From Lysinibacillus_B sp031181585 (GTDB lineage: Bacteria; Bacillota; Bacilli; Bacillales_A; Planococcaceae): DNA of 64,000 nucleotides. The notes under the pieces were generated by a model. The model did no database searches and was not told the DNA's origin. It saw only the letters and a list, made by a program, of their open reading frames with translations. Both the position numbers and the translations under genes were made by a program. Of the stretch, positions 8,921 through 17,769 are shown in pieces (position 1 is the first letter of the stretch; each line of letters opens with the position of its first letter). The stretch lies in contig NZ_CP154840.1 in assembly GCF_047301505.1 (NCBI RefSeq), forward strand, positions 4,464,001 through 4,528,000, given 5' to 3'.

Positions 8921-9439
8921 TTGGAGAGGGAGCAGCATTTACAGCAGCTGATGCATGAATACAGTGAGAAGCTATTGCGTATTGCGTATTACTATGTGCG
9001 CCATATCCAGACGGCAGAGGATATTGTGCAGGATGTCTTTATTAAATTTTACCAGACGTCAAGCTACCGCGAGCAAGGAGAGGCTGGGGCCTATTTAACG
9101 AAAATGACGGTTAATAAATGCAGAGACTACCTCCGGAGCTGGACATTTAAGAAAGTTCAGCTGCAGTATACATTTCTGCCCGTAAAAGTGGAGAAGGCAG
9201 ATCCGCTTGTACAGCTCAATGAGGAAGAAATAATTGGCGAAGCTATTTTAAAGCTGCCGTTAAAGCAGCGGGAACCGATTGTCTATTTTTATATGGAAGA
9301 GATGACAATCAAAGAGATCGCTGTACTGCTGGAGATTCCGGAAAATACAGTAAAGTCAAGGCTGCGTAAAGGAAAACAGCTGTTGAGTGAGCAGCTGAAA
9401 GATGTAGAATGGGAGGTGCTGATGCATGAAAAAGCCTAA
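8921..9439 (+). CDS. ECF-type RNA polymerase sigma factor
   Basis: Sigma-70 region 2 is seen near the N terminus (YYYVRHIQTAEDIVQDVFIKF). Region 4 is seen at the C terminus (LPLKQREPIVYFYMEEMTI and a helix-turn-helix containing PENTVKSRLRKG), with nothing else, the plan of an ECF sigma factor like SigM, SigV or SigW. I prefer TTG 8921, which follows AAGGGGGAG; an in-frame ATG at 8900 precedes that ribosome site. The product is then 172 residues. It overlaps the next gene by 14 bp, the usual sigma/anti-sigma arrangement. I could not place a clear autoregulatory ECF promoter in front. The B. subtilis counterpart is uncertain. Confidence 0.88.
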   Translation: MEREQHLQQLMHEYSEKLLRIAYYYVRHIQTAEDIVQDVFIKFYQTSSYREQGEAGAYLTKMTVNKCRDYLRSWTFKKVQLQYTFLPVKVEKADPLVQLNEEEIIGEAILKLPLKQREPIVYFYMEEMTIKEIAVLLEIPENTVKSRLRKGKQLLSEQLKDVEWEVLMHEKA

Positions 9440-10499
9440 AATAAGAGCGCTTCAAAATGCAGAGGAAAGTAAAGCGCGTATTATCCAGCAGGTAAACAGC
9501 CGGCTTGATGAACAGCCAAAGAGAAAAGTTTCCCGGCTGCTTCCTCTGACAGCAGGTCTATTGGCAGCAGCTGTAGCCTTGTTTTTACTGTGGCTGCCGG
9601 TCAGTGAAGAGCCGCAGCCGGCCGTTGGGACGGAGGAAGAAACGGCAGAAAAATTATTAATGAAGCAGCAATTAGAAGATCAAAATCAAATGGAGATATG
9701 GCAGACAGCGGAAGGATACGAACTACGCTATTACGCTTTCGATGAGGGAAAATGGTATGAAACAGAACCAATAGTAGCGGCTGACTCATTTTCATGGGGC
9801 TCTATGGACATCAGCGGGCAGAATCTTTTTCTGGTCATGGGACTGATGACAGACGAACAGTTGGAAAGAGTGCATGTTATTGACCACAACCTGGAACGTG
9901 TAAGGCAGCAGGCAGCTGAGCAGTACTTTGTAGAGATAGATGAATATGCAGCGATTTTTGAAGCCGGCAGCACGAAAATCTGGTATGCCCTGATGGCTGA
10001 CTATGAAGGAAGAAATCCAGAGACACTGCGTATCGAGGCAGAGGATGAAAATTTAGAAGTTATATGGCGCAGTGGATTTTACGATGGTCAATATATAAAT
10101 GGCTACCATCCAGTCAAAATGCCGGAAGAGCCGGCGGAGGATCAGCTATTAACACTTTATCAGTCAGATGAAACAGCAACTTTTATTGAACCGTATGATG
10201 TGGCGTATAAGGCAGCAGAGCATGGTGCATTGATTCCATTTATTTTTAATGAAGTGAAGACATTTGATGTGACATTGCGCGGCTATGAATGGGCAGAACA
10301 GGGAAAAACACTGCTTCTGGATTTAGGGGAAGGATATGAGAAAATTCAAGGATCTAGTGGCGCCGGCATATTCGGTCAGACATTAGATCAATCCTATTTT
10401 GAAACCTATCCGAAGCTCGAAACAATCATTTATACACATGAACGCTCATTCCGCAGCAAGCTGGATCATTTTGGCTTTGGCTTCCCTTATACAAGATAA
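9426..10499 (+). CDS. Single-pass membrane protein, probable anti-sigma partner
   Basis: Translationally coupled to the sigma factor (14-bp overlap, GGAGGTG at 9412-9418). The protein has about 40 cytoplasmic, basic residues, one transmembrane helix at about residues 42-62 (LLPLTAGLLAAAVALFLLWL) and a 290-residue acidic extracytoplasmic domain without cysteines. This is the topology of an anti-ECF factor that senses the envelope. I see no zinc-binding HxxxCxxC motif of the ZAS family, and the outer domain is not one I recognise. Role inferred mainly from context. Confidence 0.7.
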   Translation: MKKPKIRALQNAEESKARIIQQVNSRLDEQPKRKVSRLLPLTAGLLAAAVALFLLWLPVSEEPQPAVGTEEETAEKLLMKQQLEDQNQMEIWQTAEGYELRYYAFDEGKWYETEPIVAADSFSWGSMDISGQNLFLVMGLMTDEQLERVHVIDHNLERVRQQAAEQYFVEIDEYAAIFEAGSTKIWYALMADYEGRNPETLRIEAEDENLEVIWRSGFYDGQYINGYHPVKMPEEPAEDQLLTLYQSDETATFIEPYDVAYKAAEHGALIPFIFNEVKTFDVTLRGYEWAEQGKTLLLDLGEGYEKIQGSSGAGIFGQTLDQSYFETYPKLETIIYTHERSFRSKLDHFGFGFPYTR

Positions 10500-10565
10500 A
10501 AAAGATATTCCTTTTCTACGCTGCGTAAACGTAGGGGTCTAAATTTCTTACACATATGTATTTAA

Positions 10566-10612
10566 AATAAAGCTGTCCTGAAAGTTATGACTTTCTAGAC
10601 AGCTTCGTTTTA
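10566..10612. terminator. Bidirectional terminator between convergent genes
   Basis: AAGCTGTC/GACAGCTT outer stem and GAAAGT/ACTTTC inner stem (10570-10605), flanked by A-rich and T-rich runs on both sides. It can serve both the anti-sigma gene and the convergent transporter gene. Confidence 0.8.
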
Positions 10613-11926
10613 AAAGAATAAAAACCCGATACTGATAATAACACCTGTAAACACAAGAACTAGCAGACAGAAGCCCATGATATCCTTTGCTTTTAATCCT
10701 GCAATTGCCAGGGCAGGCAATGCCCAGAATGGCTGAATCATATTTGTCCATGCATCGCCCCACGCAATGGCCATGGCCGTTTTGGCATAGTCTGCGTTAA
10801 TGGCTGTAGCAGCATCCAGCATGATTGGTGCCTGGACTGCCCATTGTCCGCCTCCTGAAGGAACAAAGAAGTTAACAAGACCGGCAGCATAAAACGTAAA
10901 TAAATAAAATGTTGTATCATTTGAGATTGTAATAAACCAATCAGACATAACAGCTGCCAGACCCGAAGCCGTCATCATGCCCATAATGGCAGCATAAAAC
11001 GGAAATTGGAAAACAATACCGCCGGTTGTTTTAATGGCTTGCTGTACAGCAGCTAGGAAACGCTGAGGCGTGCCATGCAGGATGATACCTAAAATGACAA
11101 AAATGGTGTTAACAATATTTAAATCAAGTAAAAATCCTTTAGTGGAAAAATGATAAACTAAATATGTTACTCCGATAAGTCCAATAAAACCTGTAATTAG
11201 GTAGCTGCGTTCTGAAATGGAAGCAAAATTATTTTCAGGCGCAGGAAAGTCTTCAACCACTTCTTTAATAAGTGCAGGATCTACTTCAATTACATCTTTA
11301 TCTTTTGGCATTAAGAAACGGTTAAAGAATGGTAATGTAACAACGATGGTAATGACAATAAATAAGTTATACGGCGTAAAAATTGTTTCTGAAGTCGGTA
11401 CTACGCCCATTATATTCTGAAACGGGTGACCTTCTGTTGCTACAGAAAGCGGTACAGAGCCCGCTAATCCCCCGTGCCACACAACAAATCCAGAGTAGGC
11501 GCTGGCAATAAGCAGGCGATAGTCTACTTTGCGCACTTGGCGTGCAATTTCCTTTGCAAAAAGCGCTCCAATTACTAATCCAAATCCCCAGTTGATCCAG
11601 CAGGCAATAAGTGACACAAAGGTGACGATAATAATTGCCATGGAAGGGGTTTTAATTTTAGAGGCAATCCCCGATAATATTTTTTTGAATAGAGGACTGT
11701 TTGCCAGAACATGCCCCGCTGCAAGTACAACAACCATCTGCATTGTGAATGCAAGTAGCCCCCAGAAGCCATCCCCCCAATATACGGCCATATCAAGTGG
11801 CGACGAGTCTGTAAAAATAACCCCTAAAATTACAACAACAAAAGTTAAAATAGCTACAAAAATATAAGGGTCAGGTAAATACTTTTCCATCAGTGCATTT
11901 GTAAATCTAGTAATCCTTTTCATCAT
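10610..11926 (-). CDS. atoE: Short-chain fatty acid transporter, AtoE family
   Basis: A highly hydrophobic protein of about 438 residues with many transmembrane helices. It has the AtoE signature blocks SGFVVWHGGLAGSVPL and FFVPSGGGQWAVQAPIM. E. coli AtoE takes up short-chain fatty acids and acetoacetate. The start is one of two adjacent ATGs (11926 or 11923) after AAAGGGGG; the second has better spacing. It is divergent from a LysR regulator that leads into scoAB, so it very probably supplies substrate to the CoA transferase. Confidence 0.88.
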   Translation of the reverse strand: MMKRITRFTNALMEKYLPDPYIFVAILTFVVVILGVIFTDSSPLDMAVYWGDGFWGLLAFTMQMVVVLAAGHVLANSPLFKKILSGIASKIKTPSMAIIIVTFVSLIACWINWGFGLVIGALFAKEIARQVRKVDYRLLIASAYSGFVVWHGGLAGSVPLSVATEGHPFQNIMGVVPTSETIFTPYNLFIVITIVVTLPFFNRFLMPKDKDVIEVDPALIKEVVEDFPAPENNFASISERSYLITGFIGLIGVTYLVYHFSTKGFLLDLNIVNTIFVILGIILHGTPQRFLAAVQQAIKTTGGIVFQFPFYAAIMGMMTASGLAAVMSDWFITISNDTTFYLFTFYAAGLVNFFVPSGGGQWAVQAPIMLDAATAINADYAKTAMAIAWGDAWTNMIQPFWALPALAIAGLKAKDIMGFCLLVLVFTGVIISIGFLFF

Positions 11927-12011
11927 AATCCCCCTTTGCTTTTTTCTAAACTTAATGTAAATCAAAAAAATAGAGAATAAAAGACAAAAAAAATGATATT
12001 TCGAGAAATTG

Positions 12012-12031
12012 AATGTATGGTACGATACATT
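12012..12031. promoter_or_regulatory. Inverted repeat in the atoE-lysR gap
   Basis: AATGTATGGTACGATACATT is a 20-mer palindrome with only one mismatched pair. It lies between the divergent atoE and LysR genes, 86 bp from the atoE start, where a LysR operator would be expected. Function inferred from position. Confidence 0.45.
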
Positions 12032-12199
12032 ATACGTTTCAGACTAGAAAATAGAGTTACCTCCAAAGCATTGATAGATCAGCCTTTGGTAAGGTTTTTA
12101 TAAGAGAAAAAGGTATAATAAATAAACAAAAACTTATGAATACTATGAATAAATGGTCATTTACTATAACAAATTTGAATAAAAGGGGACCGAAGAGAA

Positions 12200-13090
12200 A
12201 TGGAGTTAAGAGATTTAAAAAGCTTTATAGCAGTGGCACAGCATGGAAGCTTTACAAAAGCATCACAGCAGCTTTTTGTTTCTCAGCCTTCCTTGAGCAA
12301 AAATATTAAGCGTTTAGAAGAGCTGCTTCAAGTTGAATTATTAGACCGTTCAACACGGTATGTACGTTTAACGGATGCAGGCAGAATCGTCTATGACCAG
12401 AGTAAAAAGGCTATGCTTGCCTTAGATGAAATTCCTTTACTATTAAATGATTTAAAGCAAATTCATTCAGGTAGTATTAAAATTGGCATTCCTCCTTTAA
12501 TAGGTACACTTTTCTTTCCGGAGCTGGCGAGGAAATTCCATGAAAAATATCCGAATGTACAATTAGAGCTAACAGAATTAGGAGCCAAAAGGATTTGGGA
12601 ACTGGTTGATAATGGACAGGTAAATTTGGGGTTTGTTGTATTACCAACTAATGAGTCTCTCTTTCAAATGAAGCCCTTTATTGAGGATGAATTTGTATTG
12701 TTTATTCATGAAAACCACCCATTGGCGAATGAAAATGAAATTTCTATATCTCAGCTAAAGGATGAAAAATTTATTTTGTTTTCTGAGGAATTTACACTGC
12801 ATGATCTAGTCATCCAAGCGTGCAGGGATATGGGGTTTATTCCAAATATTACCTATAAAAGTTCTCAATGGGATTTAATAATAGAATTAGTATCTTCCCA
12901 GTTAGGAATTACTCTATTGCCCAAGTCGATTTATAAAAAGCAGGTAAATAAACATGTAAGAATTATTAGTTTAAAGGAAAAGCTGCGCTGGAATTTAGGA
13001 ATTATCACTAAGAAGGATTCCTATCTCCCTTTTGCCGTAAAAGAATTTCTCGCTTTTACAGAGCATCAGCAAAATGTAACTATTCATTAA
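12200..13090 (+). CDS. LysR-family transcriptional regulator
   Basis: The N-terminal helix-turn-helix spans about residues 1-60, with the LysR signature segment GSFTKASQQLFVSQPSLSKN. A two-lobe periplasmic-binding-like effector domain follows. Total length 296 is standard. The ATG at 12200 follows an AAAGGGG site. It sits between divergent atoE and downstream scoA (80 bp gap), so it probably activates both with acetoacetate or a related short-chain acid as inducer; that part is inference. Confidence 0.92.
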   Translation: MELRDLKSFIAVAQHGSFTKASQQLFVSQPSLSKNIKRLEELLQVELLDRSTRYVRLTDAGRIVYDQSKKAMLALDEIPLLLNDLKQIHSGSIKIGIPPLIGTLFFPELARKFHEKYPNVQLELTELGAKRIWELVDNGQVNLGFVVLPTNESLFQMKPFIEDEFVLFIHENHPLANENEISISQLKDEKFILFSEEFTLHDLVIQACRDMGFIPNITYKSSQWDLIIELVSSQLGITLLPKSIYKKQVNKHVRIISLKEKLRWNLGIITKKDSYLPFAVKEFLAFTEHQQNVTIH

Positions 13091-13170
13091 AAGAATAACT
13101 ATTATGCTATTTATATATTTTACTAATAAATAAAGCATTTTATAAACTGAATACAAAGGGGTGGAGGAAA

Positions 13171-13872
13171 ATGAACAAAGTGTATTCAGATTTTGATGAA
13201 GCTGTAGAGGATATCTTCGACGGCGCTACAGTTATTGCCGGCGGATTTGGTCTATGCGGAATTCCGGAGAAATTGATTGAGGCTGTTCAAAAAAAGAAGG
13301 TTCGGGATTTAACAGTTGTCAGTAACAACTGCGGTGTGGATGATGGCGGTTTAGGGCTGCTTTTGGCAAATAAGCAGATCAAAAAGATGGTTGCTTCGTA
13401 CGTAGGGGAAAATAAAATATTTGAACAGCAGTTTTTATCCGGCGAGCTGGAGGTAGAGCTGACACCTCAAGGGACATTAGCAGAAAGAATCCGTGCAGGC
13501 GGTGCAGGCATCCCGGGTTTTTATACGGCAACAGGTGTAGGTACACCGATTGCTGAAGGCAAAGAAACAAAAGAATTTAATGGAAAGAAATATATTTTAG
13601 AAGAAGCAATTGTAGGAGATTTTGCATTAGTAAAGGCATGGAAGGCAGACAAAAGTGGTAATCTGGTCTTCCGTAAAACCGCACGCAATTTCAATCCGCT
13701 TGCTGCAATGGCAGCGAAGGTAACGATTGTAGAAGTAGAAGAGTTAGTGGAAATAGGTGAACTGGACCCTGATCACATCCACCTACCGGGCGTTTATATA
13801 CAGCGTATTTTAGTCGGCACAGATTATGAAAAACGTATCGAACGCCGCGTAGTTACGGAGGGAATATCATGA
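13171..13872 (+). CDS. scoA: Succinyl-CoA:3-ketoacid CoA transferase subunit A
   Basis: Moves CoA from succinyl-CoA to acetoacetate, allowing ketone bodies to enter central metabolism. The 233-residue alpha subunit has the glycine-rich GGFGLCGIPE loop, the GAGIPGFYT motif and the FNPLAAMAAKVTIVEVEE segment typical of SCOT-A. The start has a strong GGGGTGGAGG site. Its stop overlaps the scoB start by 4 bp, so the two subunits are translationally coupled. Confidence 0.95.
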   Translation: MNKVYSDFDEAVEDIFDGATVIAGGFGLCGIPEKLIEAVQKKKVRDLTVVSNNCGVDDGGLGLLLANKQIKKMVASYVGENKIFEQQFLSGELEVELTPQGTLAERIRAGGAGIPGFYTATGVGTPIAEGKETKEFNGKKYILEEAIVGDFALVKAWKADKSGNLVFRKTARNFNPLAAMAAKVTIVEVEELVEIGELDPDHIHLPGVYIQRILVGTDYEKRIERRVVTEGIS

Positions 13873-14498
13873 CAAGAGAAAGAATTATCAACCGTGCTGT
13901 ACAGGAAATTGAAGATGGGATGTATGTAAATCTGGGAATTGGTATGCCGACATTAATTGCTAATAGTATCCCAGAAGACTACAATGTTTTTCTGCAATCA
14001 GAAAATGGATTACTGGGCATCGGTCCTTACCCAACGGAACAGCAGATAGACCCGGATTTAATCAATGCCGGTAAGGAAACAATCACTGTCAGGAAAGGGG
14101 CTTCTTTTTTTGATAGTGCGGAAAGTTTTGCAATGATTCGAGGAGGCCACATTGATGTTGCCATTCTTGGTGGTATGGAAGTGTCAGAAGCAGGAGATTT
14201 AGCAAACTGGATGATTCCCGGCAAGATGGTAAAGGGTATGGGCGGAGCTATGGATCTTGTAGCAGGCGCAAAAAAAGTTGTGGTGATTATGGAGCACACA
14301 AATAAATATAAAGAATCAAAAGTAAAGAAAGCATGTACTCTTCCGTTAACCGGGCAGCGTGTTGTGAACCGGTTAATAACAGATCTGGCTGTATTTGATT
14401 TTATAGATGGCAAAATGCACTTAGTAGAGCTGCAGGAAGGCGTTTCTTTAGAAGAGGTGCAGGAGAAAACAGAAGCAAATTTTTCTGTGACATTATAA
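13869..14498 (+). CDS. scoB: Succinyl-CoA:3-ketoacid CoA transferase subunit B
   Basis: The 209-residue beta subunit completes the CoA transferase. It holds the catalytic glutamate in LQSENGLLGIGPYP, which forms the glutamyl-CoA intermediate, plus the GIGMPTLIAN and GGHIDVAILGGMEV segments. ATG 13869 lies within the end of scoA. The operon is closed by the hairpin at 14628-14667. With AtoE and the LysR gene it makes a compact acetoacetate-use module. Confidence 0.95.
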   Translation: MTRERIINRAVQEIEDGMYVNLGIGMPTLIANSIPEDYNVFLQSENGLLGIGPYPTEQQIDPDLINAGKETITVRKGASFFDSAESFAMIRGGHIDVAILGGMEVSEAGDLANWMIPGKMVKGMGGAMDLVAGAKKVVVIMEHTNKYKESKVKKACTLPLTGQRVVNRLITDLAVFDFIDGKMHLVELQEGVSLEEVQEKTEANFSVTL

Positions 14499-14627
14499 AT
14501 ACGATAGCTGTTATACCATTGTTTACTATAAACAAATCATGGCTGGCTTCTTACTAAATCTTTAAAGCCTTCAAATTAGACTGATAACTGTTTTATAAAG
14601 AAATGAGTGGAATTACGTAATCGAGAT

Positions 14628-14667
14628 AAAAATCTCTATCGCATGTTTTTGTACGATAGAGATTTTT
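14628..14667. terminator. Bidirectional terminator between scoB and tadA
   Basis: Perfect 14-bp stem AAAAATCTCTATCG/CGATAGAGATTTTT in the 320-bp gap between the convergent genes. T runs occur on both strands. Nothing else recognisable lies in this gap. Confidence 0.88.
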
Positions 14668-14818
14668 GTTTACGCTCTTTCAACAGAAGGTTTCTGTAAG
14701 CGTATAAATATCCGCTGAAATGCAACTATTTATTTTGGAGTATACAATTCAAAGGGGGCAATTTGCATATTCGCAAATTAAGGGAGAAGTATGTACTGCC
14801 AGGTATCGGTTGATGAAG

Positions 14819-15325
14819 TTATTCACTTTCACATGCTTTCCGCATTTTTTTCTCCGCTTTCTTACGCTCCCGTAAAGCACGGAAAAAGTCAGTTAAAATC
14901 TGCCCGCATTCCTCTGCGAGTACGCCCTCTGTAACTTCACATTCATGATTAAAGCGAGGGTCATTCAAAAGGTGGTATAAGGAATCTACACAGCCTGCCT
15001 TTACGTCTCTCGCCCCGTAGACAACACGAGGAATACGAGATTGCAGGATGGCTCCGGCACACATTGGACATGGCTCAAGGGTTACATAAAGTGTCGTCTC
15101 CTCAAGGCGCCAGCTGCCGACTTTTTCACAGGCCTGCTGGATGGCCATGAGTTCAGCATGAGTTACCGCATTTTGTGTTGTTTCCCGCAGGTTCGATGCT
15201 GCGGCGATGACTTCTCCATTATGAACAATTACTGCTCCAATCGGTACTTCGCCGAGATTCCCTGCCTTTTCTGCTTCTTCTAATGCCAGCCGCATAAACT
15301 GGCGATCTTTCTCAAATACGTCCAT
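14819..15325 (-). CDS. tadA: tRNA-specific adenosine-34 deaminase
   Basis: Deaminates wobble adenosine of tRNA-Arg(ACG) to inosine. It shows the zinc deaminase motifs HAE (in THAELMAIQQA) and PCPMCAGAI, in a 168-residue product of normal size. An ATG at 15331 is only 2 bases from AAGGAG, so the ATG at 15325 with 8-base spacing is preferred. In B. subtilis tadA sits just before the SRP RNA and dnaX in the same direction; here it is inverted and about 16 kb away. Confidence 0.93.
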   Translation of the reverse strand: MDVFEKDRQFMRLALEEAEKAGNLGEVPIGAVIVHNGEVIAAASNLRETTQNAVTHAELMAIQQACEKVGSWRLEETTLYVTLEPCPMCAGAILQSRIPRVVYGARDVKAGCVDSLYHLLNDPRFNHECEVTEGVLAEECGQILTDFFRALRERKKAEKKMRKACESE

Positions 15326-15415
15326 CTTCATCGCTCCTTACATGTCAGTGTAGCATTGCTTTTCCCCTTGTTCCACTAGTAACTCGTGGTAAGATGAAAG
15401 GAAGGAGGAATCCAT

Positions 15416-16210
15416 ATGTATCCACAATTTGAAACTCTGGCTGAGGCTGATGCCTATTTCCAGCGCGAACGATTATTGCTTGAAATGAATCATGAGGAAA
15501 AGCTGACGCTGCTGGCATCAAATAAAAAAAATGTACTACTGACTTTAAAGGCAAGGTATGAAGCTCAAATTGAAACGTTAAAGAAACGAACAATTGAACG
15601 AAAAGAAGAGCTGAAATACAATAGCGAAAAAGCAAAGAAACAAATTGAATTATTATTTAAAAATAAAAAAGAAACTATTTTAATAAAGCAAAATGAACAA
15701 AAACAACAATGGGTTAAGCAAATTAATAAGAAAAAGGAGATGTATCTACATGAAAAAATAGGGAATGAACGCTCCTTGTTTGATAATTTTTCCAGGGCAC
15801 AAAAGGCTGCTTTATCTAACTATGAGCAGCTTGCAATATTGCGGGAGGAATTTATAGAGAAACTAGAAAAATTAAATACAGATTTTGAAGAGGATATTGA
15901 GGAATTAGAGGATACGCTGGAAGAAAGGCTTGATGAATGGGAGCTGACATTTGAGGAAGAGACAGAGTCATTAGAAGAAACAGCAGAAGCGAGCTATGAA
16001 AAGTTCGAGGAGCAGTTTGAAGAAGCTCTTGAAAACCTTGAGCAGGAAGATGAAGAAGAGCATGAACGCCTTTATGAGGAATTGATTGTAAAGGAAGAGG
16101 AGATTGAGGAGCGTTTTGATCGGGAGCTTGAAAAACTAGAAGAGCAATTTGAAGAGCAGCTAAGGCAGCTTGAAAATCGACAGGAAGAAGTATTTAAAAC
16201 ACTTAAATAG
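15416..16210 (+). CDS. Glu-rich coiled-coil protein of unknown function
   Basis: I do not recognise this 264-residue protein. After a 25-residue N terminus it is almost all charged alpha-helix with heptad-like spacing. A Lys/Glu mixed first half (about 30-130) is followed by a strongly acidic second half rich in EE and LE pairs to about residue 258. No cysteine, signal peptide or membrane segment is seen. The start has a good GGAAGGAGGA site. It lies between divergent tadA and dgk, with no partner in an operon. Low-complexity coils resemble many unrelated proteins, so homology guesses are unsafe. Confidence 0.75.
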   Translation: MYPQFETLAEADAYFQRERLLLEMNHEEKLTLLASNKKNVLLTLKARYEAQIETLKKRTIERKEELKYNSEKAKKQIELLFKNKKETILIKQNEQKQQWVKQINKKKEMYLHEKIGNERSLFDNFSRAQKAALSNYEQLAILREEFIEKLEKLNTDFEEDIEELEDTLEERLDEWELTFEEETESLEETAEASYEKFEEQFEEALENLEQEDEEEHERLYEELIVKEEEIEERFDRELEKLEEQFEEQLRQLENRQEEVFKTLK

Positions 16211-16327
16211 CCAAAATATAATATTCGGAATATTTTGTGTTTTAAAAATGGAATAGTTTGTTTTGTTGAGGATTTGAAACCTGTGTTAAAATGAAAAGCA
16301 CTGACTAATAAAAAGGGGGAACTTCTA

Positions 16328-16969
16328 GTGTCGGTTCCATTTATTACAGTGGAAGGTCCGATAGGTGTAGGAAAGACGTCTTTATCTAAGGCGATTGCCG
16401 GCACATTTGACTACCATCTATTAAAAGAAATAGTTGACGAGAATCCATTTCTAGGGAAATTTTATGAAAACATTGATGAGTGGAGCTTTCAAACTGAAAT
16501 GTTCTTCCTTTGCAATCGATATAAACAGCTTTCAGATATAAACAATCAAATTTTAGCTAATCAATCATCGGTAGTGGCTGATTATCATATTTTCAAAAAC
16601 CTCATTTTTGCAAAGCGTACATTAAAGCCATCAGAATACGAAAAATATGAAGCCATTTATGGCATTCTCACCGCGGACATGCCTGTACCGAACATGGTCA
16701 TTTATTTGCATGCAAGCATTGATACGTTGATGAGCCGGATTGCAAAACGTGGACGGGATTTTGAAAAGATGATTTCCAGGGAATACATGGTGCAGCTTGC
16801 AGCAGATTATCATGAATTTATTGGTCATTTTGAAAAAATGCACCCAGAGATTCCCGTGATCCGGTTAAATGGTGATGAACTTGATTTTGTTGAGCGCAAG
16901 GAAGATCTGACATATATTTTACAATTAGTTGAGGAAAAGCTATCAAAGAGGAGTATACTAGAACGATGA
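16328..16969 (+). CDS. dgk: Deoxyguanosine kinase family nucleoside kinase
   Basis: Phosphorylates purine deoxynucleosides for salvage. The P-loop EGPIGVGKTS is at the N terminus. The segments ENPFLGKFYENIDEWSFQTE and FFLCNRYKQL are those of the Dgk/Dck family and closest to B. subtilis Dgk (YaaG). The start is GTG 16328 after AAAGGGGGAAC. The stop overlaps the next kinase by 4 bp, as in the paired dgk-dck unit of B. subtilis. Exact substrate preference is inferred from that pairing. Confidence 0.92.
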   Translation: MSVPFITVEGPIGVGKTSLSKAIAGTFDYHLLKEIVDENPFLGKFYENIDEWSFQTEMFFLCNRYKQLSDINNQILANQSSVVADYHIFKNLIFAKRTLKPSEYEKYEAIYGILTADMPVPNMVIYLHASIDTLMSRIAKRGRDFEKMISREYMVQLAADYHEFIGHFEKMHPEIPVIRLNGDELDFVERKEDLTYILQLVEEKLSKRSILER

Positions 16970-17634
16970 ATTTACGCGAAAAGCACGGCATTCCTTCCAA
17001 TGCAGTAATTACAATTGCCGGTACAGTAGGAGTAGGGAAATCGACAATGACAAAGGCATTGGCGGAAGGATTAAATTTCCGTACGTCTTTTGAAAAAGTA
17101 GATACTAACCCATATTTAGATAAATTTTATGATGACTTTGAGAAGTGGAGCTTCCATCTGCAGGTGTATTTCCTGGCAGAACGCTTCAAAGAGCAGAAAC
17201 GTATCTTTGAATATGGCGGTGGCTTCATTCAGGACCGTTCTATCTATGAAGATACAGGTATTTTTGCAAAAATGCATTACGATAAAGGGACGATGAGCCC
17301 TACGGATTATGAAACATATACAAACCTTTTTGATGCGATGGTAATGACGCCATACTTCCCTCATCCAAATCTGCTCGTATACTTAGAAGGTCCGATTGAT
17401 CATATCATAGCACGCATCCAAGAACGTGGACGTGCAATGGAGCAGCAAACATCGAATGATTATTGGTATGAAATGCATGAGCGTTATGAAAATTGGATTA
17501 ACAACTTTAATTCCTGCCCAGTCCTGCGCCTGGATATTAATGATTACGATCTGATTAAACAGCCTTCTCAAATTGAAGGAATCATTGAACGAATTGGTTA
17601 TATGTTGGGGCAGACAAGTCATTTACGAAAATAA
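16966..17634 (+). CDS. dck: Deoxyadenosine/deoxycytidine kinase
   Basis: Second member of the salvage kinase pair, 222 residues. The P-loop GTVGVGKST, the NPYLDKFYDDFEKWSFHLQ segment and the DRSIYED motif match B. subtilis Dck (YaaF). ATG 16966 overlaps the upstream stop by 4 bp. A strong terminator follows at 17656. Confidence 0.93.
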   Translation: MNLREKHGIPSNAVITIAGTVGVGKSTMTKALAEGLNFRTSFEKVDTNPYLDKFYDDFEKWSFHLQVYFLAERFKEQKRIFEYGGGFIQDRSIYEDTGIFAKMHYDKGTMSPTDYETYTNLFDAMVMTPYFPHPNLLVYLEGPIDHIIARIQERGRAMEQQTSNDYWYEMHERYENWINNFNSCPVLRLDINDYDLIKQPSQIEGIIERIGYMLGQTSHLRK

Positions 17635-17655
17635 CAGCTAGGTGACTGAGTAACC

Positions 17656-17690
17656 AAAAGCCGATGCATGAAAACATGCATCGGCTTTTT
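17656..17690 (+). terminator. dgk-dck terminator
   Basis: Perfect stem AAAAGCCGATGCATG/CATGCATCGGCTTTT with a 4-base loop and a T run. Confidence 0.93.
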
Positions 17691-17725
17691 ATAGTAGGAA
17701 GATAGTAAAAATATAACTTTCCGAT

Positions 17726-17764
17726 AAAAAAGCTGGGGCGTAAAAGGGATATTTACGCCCCAGC
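17726..17764 (-). terminator. Terminator of the MBOAT/SGNH operon
   Basis: Perfect 13-bp stem GCTGGGGCGTAAA/TTTACGCCCCAGC (17732-17764). On the minus strand it is followed by TTTTTT. Confidence 0.9.
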
Positions 17765-17769
17765 CCTCA

